Shown in pieces: positions 6,295-14,139 of a stretch of 22,156 nt of DNA. The notes below the pieces were generated by a model, which worked only from the letters and a program-made list of their open reading frames with translations, was not told the origin of the DNA and ran no database searches. Within the stretch, counting starts at the first letter, position 1, and each line of letters opens with the position of its first letter. This DNA is from a virus: IMG/VR virus record IMGVR_UViG_3300021425_000214, positions 1 to 22,156 of that record. One strand, 5' to 3'. The position numbers were made by a program, and so were the translations under genes.

Positions 6295-7067
6295 AACAAC
6301 TAGAGCTTAAAGAAATAGCCCATGATTACAAGATTGGGCACAAACCTGTTGAGCTTTCGCCAAGCTTCACAGGGGACGCGTTATTTGTGTCAGAAGGCCA
6401 GCCGATAGGGTTTTACTTGCAATGCTTGCCAGAGCGCTTAAAGCAATTAACCGATATTGCTAACGCTGAGCTTAACTCTAAGCGAGTCCCCAAGACGGAG
6501 ATGCGCAGGGCTGGCGGGCTCCATAATGATGAGGCGGAGGTTAAGCAATACTCTACGATCATTGGCTCTGTTCCACCGAAGGCGATTATGCGGCGACCCT
6601 ATCCGAGCAGGTCGTCTGTGCATGGTGTTGAATCGGCAAAAACCTTCATAAAAGCAATGACCATGGCAGGCAAAGAAGCGCTGAAGATTATTAAGGAAAC
6701 GTCTCCAACCCTCTATGAAACGCATAAAGCGGCAGTAGAAAACGCAGTACCGGAGGAATGGCGCTTTTGTGACTTATTCACAAGCTCAATCAGCAACTTC
6801 AATATAGCGGCCCCAATTCACAAGGACACGCTGAACGTCAAAGGCGCTCTGAACGTCATTATTACCAAGCGCATGAACAGCACTGGCGGCAATTTATTCA
6901 TTCCTGACTACGGCATCACGATAAACTCTGCACATGATTCGTTATTGGTTTATCCTGCTTGGCGCAATACACATGGCGTCACTCCTATAGTGCCTACCCA
7001 TGATGGTGGTTACAGGAATTCTTTGATTTGGTACGCCTTAGATGCATTCAGGGAAAAGCATGACTGA
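6291..7067 (+). CDS. TET/JBP-like 2-oxoglutarate/Fe(II) dioxygenase
   Basis: A 258-residue predicted base-oxidising dioxygenase. The jelly-roll iron triad is H177-K-D179 (I-H-K-D) and H228 (R-N-T-H-G-V). R242 (G-Y-R-N-S-L-I-W-Y) is placed to bind 2-oxoglutarate. Flanking residues, G-G-N-L-F-I-P-D-Y-G between the metal ligands and the tail R-N-S-L-I-W-Y-A-L, match phage TET/JBP proteins, which hydroxylate thymine or 5-methylcytosine. The residues before 150 form a helical N-terminal domain. The ATG at 6291 is the first Met; an in-frame TTG at 6204 would overlap the methyltransferase by 91 nt. There is no ribosome site, so translation is coupled. The gene runs into terS with an 8-nt overlap. 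Fold is confident; base specificity is unknown. Confidence 0.8.
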   Translation: MKQLELKEIAHDYKIGHKPVELSPSFTGDALFVSEGQPIGFYLQCLPERLKQLTDIANAELNSKRVPKTEMRRAGGLHNDEAEVKQYSTIIGSVPPKAIMRRPYPSRSSVHGVESAKTFIKAMTMAGKEALKIIKETSPTLYETHKAAVENAVPEEWRFCDLFTSSISNFNIAAPIHKDTLNVKGALNVIITKRMNSTGGNLFIPDYGITINSAHDSLLVYPAWRNTHGVTPIVPTHDGGYRNSLIWYALDAFREKHD

Positions 7068-7425
7068 CGAGCAGAACAAAGGTGGAAGGCCAAAAACAGA
7101 ACTCACAGAGGAGCAAATTGCCCAAGTAGAGCAATTGGCCGCTTTGCTGAACCAAGAACAGTTATGTGATTTTCTCGGTATTCCGGCTAGAACTTTTCGG
7201 GCTATCTGTCAGCGTGACGAGCGTGTTTCTGCCGCGTATAAAAAAGGAGCGGCTCAGGCAGTCGGAAGTGTGGCGCAATCTCTTATCCGTAGAGCCAGAG
7301 AAGGCAACGTCACGGCACAAATTTTTTTCCTCAAGACAAGAGGCGGTTGGAAAGAAGATCAGCCCACGATTGACCAGAGCCAGCCTATAGAGATTAACTT
7401 GGTGAATCCTCTTGGCGACAGTTGA
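7060..7425 (+). CDS. terS: Terminase small subunit
   Basis: A 121-residue predicted TerS. After a hydrophilic start (G-G-R-P-K), a helix-turn-helix lies around residues 22-50 (E-Q-L-C-D-F-L-G-I-P-A-R-T-F-R-A-I). The helical core then has S-L-I-R-R-A-R-E-G-N-V-T-A-Q-I-F-F-L-K, which is typical of small terminases recognising pac/cos DNA and oligomerising. The ATG at 7060 has AGGGAAAA upstream; an in-frame upstream start at 7042 has no such site. It overlaps the TerL start. Identified by motif and its invariable position next to TerL. Confidence 0.85.
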   Translation: MTDEQNKGGRPKTELTEEQIAQVEQLAALLNQEQLCDFLGIPARTFRAICQRDERVSAAYKKGAAQAVGSVAQSLIRRAREGNVTAQIFFLKTRGGWKEDQPTIDQSQPIEINLVNPLGDS

Positions 7426-8647
7426 GCCGACTATCCCACAATACGAATATATAACGGCGAGAGAGCGGTTTCCGGCGTTTGTCGCTGGCTTCGGAGCGGG
7501 TAAGACAGAAGCGGCAATTTTGCGTTGCATTTTCGGCATGATTGAGAACAAAGGCACCAACAGAGGCTTTTATGAGCCTACCTATGACCTTATCCGCATG
7601 ATTGCTTGGCCTCGGTTTGAGCAAACCCTGACTGAGTTGAGCATCCCTTACAGGCTTCAGAAATCACCAATCAACCAAATCACCATAGAGGGATATGGGG
7701 TTATCTTCTTCAGGAGCATGGAAAACCCGCAGAGGATTATTGGCTATGAGCACGCAGACGCAGACATAGATGAGCTAGACACGCTCAAACAAGAGGATGC
7801 GGCGTATGTTTGGCGACAGGTCATGGCGAGAAACCGTCAGAAGAAAAACGGGGCAAACACTATCGGAGTGACAACAACGCCAGAGGGCTTTAGATTTGTT
7901 TACGAGCAATGGCGCAAGCAACAAAAACCGGAATACCGGATTATTCAAGCGCCTACCCGCAGTAATAAATACCTGCCAGATGGCTATATAGACGCGCTGA
8001 AAGAAGCGTATCCAGCACACCTACTGGAAGCCTACTTAGAAGGCCATTTTGTTAACCTGACTTCTGGCACGATTTACACCAGCTACAACCGGCAGGCTTG
8101 TGAGAGCCAAGAGCAGATACGACCGGCTGAACCGCTGTTCATTGGGTGCGATTTTAACGTCACCAAACAGGCGGCAACTGTGTATGTGCAGAGAGAGGGG
8201 GGTAGGGTTTGGCACTGCGTAGATGAGTTGGTCAATATGTATGACACGCCAGAAATGATTGAGGTGATTCAAAGCCGATATTCTGGGCACGCTATTTACA
8301 TCTATCCAGATGCCTCGGGCAAAAGCCGTAAGACCGTAGACGCATCAAAATCAGACATAGCATTATTGGAGCAAGCCGGTTTCACTATACGAGTCAACAA
8401 GCGTAACCCTGCAGTGAGGGACAGAATCATGGCAATGAATGCGGCGCTGGAGCAAGGCAGGGTGAAGATAAACGCACAGCGCTGTCCTGTTGTTGCAGAG
8501 AGCCTAGAGCAACAGGTCTACAAAAACGGCGAGCCAGACAAGACTTCCGGCAAAGACCATCAAAACGATGCCACAACTTATCCCATAGCGTATGAAATGC
8601 CTGTAGTGAAGCCTACTGCAAATGTCTCTTTCAGGTTCGCCCTGTGA
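7412..8647 (+). CDS. terL: Terminase large subunit
   Basis: A 411-residue packaging motor ATPase-nuclease. Walker A is G26-F-G-A-G-K31-T32. Walker B is D118-I-D120-E121. The RNase H-like nuclease domain holds three acidic positions: G-C-D247-F-N, Y-P-D300-A-S-G and K-D382-H-Q-N-D386. It docks on the portal, drives genome translocation and cuts concatemers. The start is TTG at 7412, overlapping terS by 14 nt; no in-frame ATG lies nearby, and the first Met is after Walker A. The length is typical for this class. The stop TGA forms part of the promoter-like TGATAAAAT. Confidence 0.95.
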   Translation: MATVEPTIPQYEYITARERFPAFVAGFGAGKTEAAILRCIFGMIENKGTNRGFYEPTYDLIRMIAWPRFEQTLTELSIPYRLQKSPINQITIEGYGVIFFRSMENPQRIIGYEHADADIDELDTLKQEDAAYVWRQVMARNRQKKNGANTIGVTTTPEGFRFVYEQWRKQQKPEYRIIQAPTRSNKYLPDGYIDALKEAYPAHLLEAYLEGHFVNLTSGTIYTSYNRQACESQEQIRPAEPLFIGCDFNVTKQAATVYVQREGGRVWHCVDELVNMYDTPEMIEVIQSRYSGHAIYIYPDASGKSRKTVDASKSDIALLEQAGFTIRVNKRNPAVRDRIMAMNAALEQGRVKINAQRCPVVAESLEQQVYKNGEPDKTSGKDHQNDATTYPIAYEMPVVKPTANVSFRFAL

Positions 8648-8653
8648 TAAAAT
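8645..8653 (+). promoter_or_regulatory. Candidate extended -10 promoter before portal gene
   Basis: TGATAAAAT, of the form TGnTAAAAT, overlaps the TerL stop codon and lies about 30 nt before the portal ATG. It shares its core with TGGTAAAAT at 7-15, also about 30 nt before a gene. There is no convincing -35 box. This would split packaging from head genes transcriptionally. Pattern evidence only. Confidence 0.35.
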
Positions 8654-8682
8654 ATTGGGGTCATTCTTCTCGGTGAACGCAT

Positions 8683-10077
8683 ATGCCTGTTAGTAACAAG
8701 CATCCTCAGTGGGAGCTTTATAGCCCTATTTGGACAAAAACAAGAGACGCTGTGCGCGGTTCCGTCACTATCAAAGACAAGAAGCACGCATATCTACCGG
8801 TACCCGACCCTGAAACAAATGACGAGCGGATTGGTGAAAACACCATGCGCTATCGTCAGTATATCCGCAGGGCAGTCTATACAAACTTCACTGGCCGAAC
8901 CAAAAACGCCTTGGTAGGCGCGGCCTTCCGAAAAAGCCCTAATGTGAACTTGCCGGAGGCTTTAGAGTATTTGATGACAGATGCTACAGGTGACGGGCTT
9001 GGCATCGAACAAATGGCAAAGGATGAACTGTCAAACCTTCTAGAGTGTGGGCGCTCATTTCTTCTTGTTGATTATCCGCAGGCCGAAGAAGGCTTGAGCC
9101 TAGAGCAAGTGAGCAATCTAAACCTTAAAGCATCTATTGTTCCTTATACGGCAGAGCAAGTAATTAATTGGCGAACCGATACGATAGCAGGACGCAAAAT
9201 GCTGACACTTGTTGTGCTGGCGGAGGATTACAAGGTAGATGAAGATGAGTTTGGGCACGATTACGAGACGCAATACCGCGTGTTGAGGCTTCGGGAAGAT
9301 GGGTATACGCAACAAATTTACCGTGATGAAGAAGCGTACACAGAGGAAGTCTATCCAAAGAAAAGTGATGGCTCTGCTTGGGATGTTATACCCGCGATTT
9401 TCGTAGGCTCCAAAAACAACGACAGCACAGTTGATGACGCGCCGCTTGCGGATATCGCAGACGTTAACATAGCGCATTACCGCAACTCAGCAGACTACGA
9501 AGAGTCCTGCTTTATTACCGGACAGCCCAGCCTGTTTATAACGCATTCTCTAAACATGGAGGAGTGGTACGAATATAACCCTGACGGTATCAAGCTGGGC
9601 GCTAGGGCTGGACACGTTTTAGGGGAAAGCGGCTCCGCTACTCTATTACAGCCTAACGCCAACAACCTTGTTATGGAGGCTATGAAGGCAAAAGAAAGCC
9701 AGATGGTTGCAATAGGCGCAAGAATCATCACTGATCGCGGGAATAACGAGACCGCTGAAGGCGCCCGCATACGGTTTGCCTCAGAAAACTCTGTGCTAGG
9801 AGATATCGTCAACAACCTAAGCCAAGCTGTAGAAACCTGCATAGGCTGGGTTTCTGAGTTCATGGGGGCAAGTGACGAATTTGAATTTATGCTGAATAGT
9901 GAGTTCTACGACAAGTCCGTAGACCCGCAAATGCTTATGTCTATGATTAACCTGCTAGACCGGCAGATAATCAGCGACCAAGACATTTTCGATAGGCTTA
10001 AATCAGCCGGAATTATTGATGGCGCAAGAACCCTTGAGGATGTTAAAGAAGAGTTAGGCGACTTGCCGCCGCTGTGA
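8683..10077 (+). CDS. Portal protein (DUF4055 family)
   Basis: A 464-residue dodecameric portal through which DNA is pumped into the capsid and later ejected. The pattern Y-R-Q-Y-I-R-R-A-V-Y-T-N-F-T, the L-L-E-C-G-R-S-F-L-L-V-D-Y segment and G-A-R-I-I-T-D-R-G match DUF4055 portal proteins. It has no signal peptide or membrane helix. Ribosome site GGTGA precedes the ATG. It sits immediately after TerL and before the minor head protein, as expected in tailed phages. Confidence 0.9.
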   Translation: MPVSNKHPQWELYSPIWTKTRDAVRGSVTIKDKKHAYLPVPDPETNDERIGENTMRYRQYIRRAVYTNFTGRTKNALVGAAFRKSPNVNLPEALEYLMTDATGDGLGIEQMAKDELSNLLECGRSFLLVDYPQAEEGLSLEQVSNLNLKASIVPYTAEQVINWRTDTIAGRKMLTLVVLAEDYKVDEDEFGHDYETQYRVLRLREDGYTQQIYRDEEAYTEEVYPKKSDGSAWDVIPAIFVGSKNNDSTVDDAPLADIADVNIAHYRNSADYEESCFITGQPSLFITHSLNMEEWYEYNPDGIKLGARAGHVLGESGSATLLQPNANNLVMEAMKAKESQMVAIGARIITDRGNNETAEGARIRFASENSVLGDIVNNLSQAVETCIGWVSEFMGASDEFEFMLNSEFYDKSVDPQMLMSMINLLDRQIISDQDIFDRLKSAGIIDGARTLEDVKEELGDLPPL

Positions 10078-10083
10078 GGAAGC

Positions 10084-10389
10084 ATGGCCAAAGACCCAAG
10101 ATTAGAGCGGTACGGGCTAAGCGGCTATAACAAGCCGAAGCGCACACCGAAGCACCCGAACAAAAGCCACGTTGTTCTGGCCAAAGAGGGCAACAAAACC
10201 AAACTAATAAGGTTTGGCGAGCAGGGCGTTAAAACTAACCAAACAGTAGGACAGCGCAAGGCGTTTGAGTCTCGTCACGCCAAAAACATAGCAAAGGGAA
10301 AAATGTCAGGCGCGTACTGGGCGGCAAAGACTAAATGGTCTCCAAGCAAGACGAAATCCAAATCAACTAAATGGAAGAAGGGAAGCTAA
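10084..10389 (+). CDS. Lysine-rich conserved phage protein (101 aa)
   Basis: A 101-residue, strongly basic protein (roughly one residue in five is Lys). Its central motif F-G-E-Q-G-V-K-T-N-Q-T-V-G-Q-R-K and then R-H-A-K-N-I-A-K-G-K-M is a pattern I have seen in uncharacterised phage proteins that lie beside the portal gene. The C-terminus is a run of Lys, Ser and Thr. Basicity suggests contact with packaged DNA or the capsid interior, but this is inference. It starts 7 nt after the portal stop with GAGGAAG and is directly followed by the next micro-gene. Confidence 0.7.
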   Translation: MAKDPRLERYGLSGYNKPKRTPKHPNKSHVVLAKEGNKTKLIRFGEQGVKTNQTVGQRKAFESRHAKNIAKGKMSGAYWAAKTKWSPSKTKSKSTKWKKGS

Positions 10390-10470
10390 ATGCCAACTGA
10401 CTACATCAAGAAAAAGATGAAAACCAAGCCGAAGAAAAAAGGCGCTAAGCCCAAGAAAGGCAAGAAGTAA
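10390..10470 (+). CDS. Lysine-rich micropeptide (26 aa)
   Basis: The ATG directly follows the stop of the previous gene (TAAATG). The peptide is 26 residues, M-P-T-D-Y-I-K-K-K-M and then a run of K, P, G and A, with about half of all residues Lys. GGAAG lies just upstream at the previous gene's end. The composition copies that of the preceding Lys-rich protein. It could be a tiny DNA- or capsid-binding peptide or a fortuitous frame; very short Lys-rich frames do occur next to phage head genes. Confidence 0.4.
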   Translation: MPTDYIKKKMKTKPKKKGAKPKKGKK

Positions 10471-10488
10471 CAAACGCCTGAAAATTTT

Positions 10489-12291
10489 GTGTCTGCTGAA
10501 GATGATATTTTCAATGCAATAACACGTCATCAGATTTTCGTGCTGAGATATGCGCGTGGCAGAGAAGAAGATGCAGGGCGCTTTATTGTCAGGGCCGCAG
10601 AAGAGATTGTGGCAAGACTGAAACGCAACGATCTCACAGCCTTCGGCAGGCAAAGGCTACAGCTACAGCTAAGAGATATGTACGAATATCTCAATTCCGG
10701 CTGGAAAGAGCACGCGGAAACCCTCAATAAAGACCTTCAGGATTTCAGCGCCTACGAAGGGGAGTTTAACGGCAAGCTCTTAGAAAAGCATTTGCAGATT
10801 AGCACTAATTACGCTTCGCCTGCTCAAATCCAGCAAGCCGCATTCTTAGAAATCATGGGGCTTTCGCCCTCACGGGGCTATACGCTAGGCGGCATGATTG
10901 ACGATTTCGGCCCATCAAACGCAACCTCAGTAATCAATCAAATAAGGCAGGGCATTGTCTTGGGGGATACAACCCAAGATATGATAAAGCGCGTCAGAGA
11001 CATTATCCCAACACAGAAACGCAAAGCCGCTACTCTGGTTAGGACGGCGGTAAATCATGTGGCGACCCACGCCAGAAACCAGACCATGAAAGAAAATGAT
11101 GATGTGCTGTTGGGCTACGAGTGGGTAGCAACGCTAGACGGAAGAACTTCGATTATTTGCGCGTCTAGGGATGGCGTGATTTACGAAGATTACGATAAAG
11201 ACCCTAAGCCGCCAGCGCATTTCAACTGCAGAAGCACCATAACGCCTGTGGTTAATCCTAAATACGATTTGGGCGCTGATATTGTCGGTAAGAGGCCGGC
11301 AGTTAATGATTCTGGCGCAAAGACCGTAAGGGCCGATCTAACATACGGACAATGGCTTTCTCAGCAGTCCGAGGCGTTTCAAAATAGGGTACTAGGAAAA
11401 ACGCGGGCAAACTGGTTCCGAAAAGGTATGCCGCTAGACCGTTTTGTAGACAACAACGGAAATATCCTCTCACTAGGGGAGCTAAGACAGCAAGATCAGG
11501 AATTCAATCAAATAGAAGTATTCGTGCCCAAGCCAGTGAAAAGCGCTAAGGTTCGGTTTGATGACATTAATCTTTCTGACATCCCTTCTGAGAAGCTGTC
11601 TGAGTATCTAGACAACAGATTGACTCCTGAGCTAAAGAAGGTGGCTTTGAGAACTGCAAGGCCGAACAGGATAATCAGTGAGGGCACAGGGTGCTGGTAT
11701 CAAAACAGGGGCAAAGTCCTTAATCAGAACTGGAAAAATGATGATTTAGAGACGGAATACGTGTTTACCCACGAATACGGGCATCACATAGACAGCGAGT
11801 TTGCGCCGCTTAAAACAGACTGGCAATGGAGCAATTCAGACAAAGCATTTATGCAAGCCTTTCTAGATGATCGAAAAGAACTGGGATTTAGGGCGACCAA
11901 AACCAAAAAGCAAGCAATGGAACTGGCGCATGACGAGCTTTACAGGTCATTCATGGCTCCAGCGCCAGCAAGCTATTCTAAGAACTATGGGATAAAAGAG
12001 CTTAAAAAGTATGCCGCTAGGGGGAATTGGCAGAAAATGGCCTCAGACATAATTGATGCCATGACTGAAGGCAAATTCCAGAAAAGTGGCTGGGGCGTTT
12101 GGGGGCACGGCCCCTCATATTACAGAGACAAAGAAAGCAGAATGGCAGAAACCTTTGCTAACCTTTTTGCTATGCGAGGGCATCCAGAGGCTTGGCGTTA
12201 TTGTACCCGCAAGTTCCCAAGGCTTTCCAAAAGGTTTGATGAAGCAATCGAAGAGTATTTAAAATCGGGAGTGAACAACTACAATGGCTAA
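10489..12291 (+). CDS. MuF-like minor head protein fused to HEXXH zincin domain
   Basis: A 600-residue two-part protein. Residues about 150-255 form the phage head morphogenesis (Mu F / SPP1 gp7) domain: L216-D-G-R219-T-S, C224, and P-P-A-H244-F-N-C-R-S. This is a minor capsid protein joining portal and shell. The C-terminal part (about 400-570) has H428-E429-Y-G-H432-H and later E549-S-R-M-A-E554-T-F-A, the layout of a zincin metallopeptidase with a distal Glu as third ligand. C-terminal enzyme or toxin domains are known on some MuF proteins. The start is GTG at 10489 with no good ribosome site, so the N-terminus is uncertain. The stop overlaps the next ATG. Confidence 0.85.
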   Translation: MSAEDDIFNAITRHQIFVLRYARGREEDAGRFIVRAAEEIVARLKRNDLTAFGRQRLQLQLRDMYEYLNSGWKEHAETLNKDLQDFSAYEGEFNGKLLEKHLQISTNYASPAQIQQAAFLEIMGLSPSRGYTLGGMIDDFGPSNATSVINQIRQGIVLGDTTQDMIKRVRDIIPTQKRKAATLVRTAVNHVATHARNQTMKENDDVLLGYEWVATLDGRTSIICASRDGVIYEDYDKDPKPPAHFNCRSTITPVVNPKYDLGADIVGKRPAVNDSGAKTVRADLTYGQWLSQQSEAFQNRVLGKTRANWFRKGMPLDRFVDNNGNILSLGELRQQDQEFNQIEVFVPKPVKSAKVRFDDINLSDIPSEKLSEYLDNRLTPELKKVALRTARPNRIISEGTGCWYQNRGKVLNQNWKNDDLETEYVFTHEYGHHIDSEFAPLKTDWQWSNSDKAFMQAFLDDRKELGFRATKTKKQAMELAHDELYRSFMAPAPASYSKNYGIKELKKYAARGNWQKMASDIIDAMTEGKFQKSGWGVWGHGPSYYRDKESRMAETFANLFAMRGHPEAWRYCTRKFPRLSKRFDEAIEEYLKSGVNNYNG

Positions 12292-12463
12292 AGAGATAGC
12301 AGATGCTCAAGACCTGTTGCGCCTTTACCGCAGGGTTTTTGGCGAAGACCCACAGATTACAGGCGCGGATTGGACAGACGATTATATGGAAAAAGTTATT
12401 GAGGCGCTGGATACTGGCGTCCCTATAAAAGAAGCACCCGTACCTAAAGGGACTTTCACGTAA
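12284..12463 (+). CDS. Hypothetical small phage protein (59 aa)
   Basis: A 59-residue acidic protein (M-A-K-E-I-A-D-A-Q-D-L-L-R-L-Y-R-R-V-F-G) with a helical first half, a D-W-T-D-D-Y-M-E-K-V-I motif and a Pro-rich end. The ATG overlaps the stop of the minor head gene by 8 nt. It fills the space before the scaffold gene with no gap, so it is probably translated. No family recognised; position suggests a head-assembly accessory. Confidence 0.6.
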   Translation: MAKEIADAQDLLRLYRRVFGEDPQITGADWTDDYMEKVIEALDTGVPIKEAPVPKGTFT

Positions 12464-12464
12464 C

Positions 12465-12477
12465 GCGGCAGAGCCGC
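12465..12477 (+). other. Small GC hairpin before scaffold gene
   Basis: GCGGC (12465-12469), AGA, GCCGC (12473-12477) form a short 5-bp stem right after the stop of the 59-aa gene, followed by AAAATG rather than a T-tract. It is too small to be called a terminator and may only be an mRNA end or processing element. Confidence 0.3.
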
Positions 12478-12500
12478 AAAATGCAAACCAGAGGTGAAGC

Positions 12501-13148
12501 ATGGATTTACAAAATGTAGAGCTAGATGAAGAAGTAAAGAATGTGATTGCGGAACAATTTGAGAAGCAATTAGCAGAGCAGACAGCCGGATTAAAGGCCA
12601 AAGTTGACGAGCTTCTAAGCGAAAAGAAGCGCGTACAGCAGGAGCGGGAAGAGGCTAGGCATCAGGCCAAGCTGGAGGCAGAAGAGAAAGCCCAAAAGGA
12701 AAACGACTATAAGCAGTTGTTTGAGTCGCAGAAAGTGGAATCAGACACCCTGCGCAAAACCATCGAACAGATGAACAATGAAATAAGTAGGCAGAAAATT
12801 ACTGCCGAAGCTGGTAAAATAGCTACAAGTCTGACAAAGGACACCCAGAGGGCAGACCTGTTGTCAGAAAAAATTAGCCAGAGGCTAACGCTAGTTGACG
12901 GTGAACTGCGAGTAACGGATGACTCCGGCCAACTCACAGTATCTACTGTCGATGAACTAGCACAAGCAGTACGCACTAAGTATTCGTTTCTTGTAGACGG
13001 TACTCAGGCAAGTGGCGGCGGGGCCGCTAGGTCTGAAGGCAGAGCCGAGGACAAACCCAAAGAGATAAGCCGAACAGAGTTTGATGCGCTCAATCACGGA
13101 CAGCGTGCAGAGTTCTTCAGGTCTGGCGGCTCTGTTTTTGACGATTAA
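12501..13148 (+). CDS. Capsid scaffolding protein
   Basis: A 215-residue predicted internal scaffold. Residues about 15-105 are one long charged coiled coil rich in Glu, Lys and Gln. A small central domain follows (L-T-L-V-D-G-E-L-R-V-T-D), then a disordered Gly/Ala linker and a C-terminal helix (E-F-D-A-L-N-H-G-Q-R-A-E-F-F-R-S-G-G) of the kind that binds the coat protein. It acts in prohead assembly and leaves before maturation. Ribosome site AGAGGTGA precedes the ATG. It lies directly before the major capsid gene, which is the main support for the call. Confidence 0.85.
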   Translation: MDLQNVELDEEVKNVIAEQFEKQLAEQTAGLKAKVDELLSEKKRVQQEREEARHQAKLEAEEKAQKENDYKQLFESQKVESDTLRKTIEQMNNEISRQKITAEAGKIATSLTKDTQRADLLSEKISQRLTLVDGELRVTDDSGQLTVSTVDELAQAVRTKYSFLVDGTQASGGGAARSEGRAEDKPKEISRTEFDALNHGQRAEFFRSGGSVFDD

Positions 13149-13163
13149 AAATGGAGGCCAACA

Positions 13164-14096
13164 ATGGCTAACGTATTGACTGATCTGGCGGCAGATATTT
13201 ATAAGGCCGCAGACGTGGTAGGGCGCGAGCTTGTGGGCTTCATCCCTGCTGTAACTATCAACGCTAACGGCTCAGAGCGAGCGGCGAAGGGTGATGTAGT
13301 GCGAGCTTCATTCACCAGAGCGGCATCTGCTGTGGATGTATCCGAGGCAATGACTATCCCTGAAGGCAGTGACCAGACCGTGGATAACAAGACCTTGAGC
13401 ATCTCTAACGCTCGTGCTGTGCAGATTCCCTACACCGGCGAAGATGTGCGTCACCTTAACAACGGTATCGGCTTTGAGACCGTATACGGCGACCAAATCA
13501 AGCAGGCTATGCGTACTCTGTGCAACGAGATTGAAGTAGACCTTGGCGAAGCCTTCGGCACCGCCAGCGGCACTGCTGGCTCTGTTGGCACAGGCGGCAC
13601 TACGCCTTTCGCTAGTGACTTTGACCTCATCGCGGATGTTCGCAAGCTGTTAGTAGACAATGGTATGCCCACCAATGACGGGCAAGCCTCCATTGTTATT
13701 GACACAGCGGCAGGTGCGAAACTGCGTCAGCTGTCGTCTTTGACTCAGGTCAACACGGCTGGTTCATCTGATCTTCTGCGTCAAGGCGTCCTGCTTGATC
13801 TGCAAGGCTTTGCAGTCCGTGAGTCAGCAAACGTCTACACCAACGCTACGCCTGACCCTGATGAAGTAATGAATGTTGCTTTCCATCGTGCGGCGGCAGA
13901 GTTGGCTATCCGTGCACCGGCTGTGCCAAACGGCGGGGATGCGGCTGATGACGCTATTGTTGTTCAGGATGAGCATAGCGGATTGGTCTTTGAGATTCGT
14001 AGCTACAAGGGCTACCGTAAGTCTATGATCGAAGTTGCGGCTTCGTGGGGCGTTAAGGTATGGAAGCCTGATTTTGTGGGCTTCATCAAGGGCTAA
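13164..14096 (+). CDS. Major capsid protein (P22 coat-like)
   Basis: A 310-residue coat protein with the pattern of the P22 gp5-like family: N-V-L-T-D-L-A-A-D-I-Y-K-A, V-T-I-N-A-N, the Gly/Thr-rich region around residues 135-155, and an E-I-R-S-Y-K-G-Y-R-K-S end. It has an HK97-type fold and builds the icosahedral shell. Strong GGAGG precedes the ATG. Codon use is cleaner and more uniform than in the flanking genes (CGT, GGC, GCT), as expected for a highly expressed gene. It is followed at once by a terminator. Confidence 0.9.
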   Translation: MANVLTDLAADIYKAADVVGRELVGFIPAVTINANGSERAAKGDVVRASFTRAASAVDVSEAMTIPEGSDQTVDNKTLSISNARAVQIPYTGEDVRHLNNGIGFETVYGDQIKQAMRTLCNEIEVDLGEAFGTASGTAGSVGTGGTTPFASDFDLIADVRKLLVDNGMPTNDGQASIVIDTAAGAKLRQLSSLTQVNTAGSSDLLRQGVLLDLQGFAVRESANVYTNATPDPDEVMNVAFHRAAAELAIRAPAVPNGGDAADDAIVVQDEHSGLVFEIRSYKGYRKSMIEVAASWGVKVWKPDFVGFIKG

Positions 14097-14103
14097 ATCT
14101 TGA

Positions 14104-14127
14104 GGGGGCTTCGGCCCCCGTTTCCTT
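14104..14127 (+). terminator. Intrinsic terminator after major capsid gene
   Basis: GGGGGC (14104-14109), TTCG, GCCCCC (14114-14119) make a 6-bp GC stem with a UUCG tetraloop, followed by GTTTCCTT. The T-tract is short and interrupted, so it may terminate only partly, letting tail genes downstream be made at a lower level than coat protein. It lies between the capsid stop and the next ATG at 14140. Confidence 0.8.
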
Positions 14128-14139
14128 ACGGAGTCACGC

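Noticed and set aside
12814-12822. TGGTAAAAT inside the scaffold gene as a promoter
   Set aside because: Within coding sequence, no gene start shortly downstream; probably chance.
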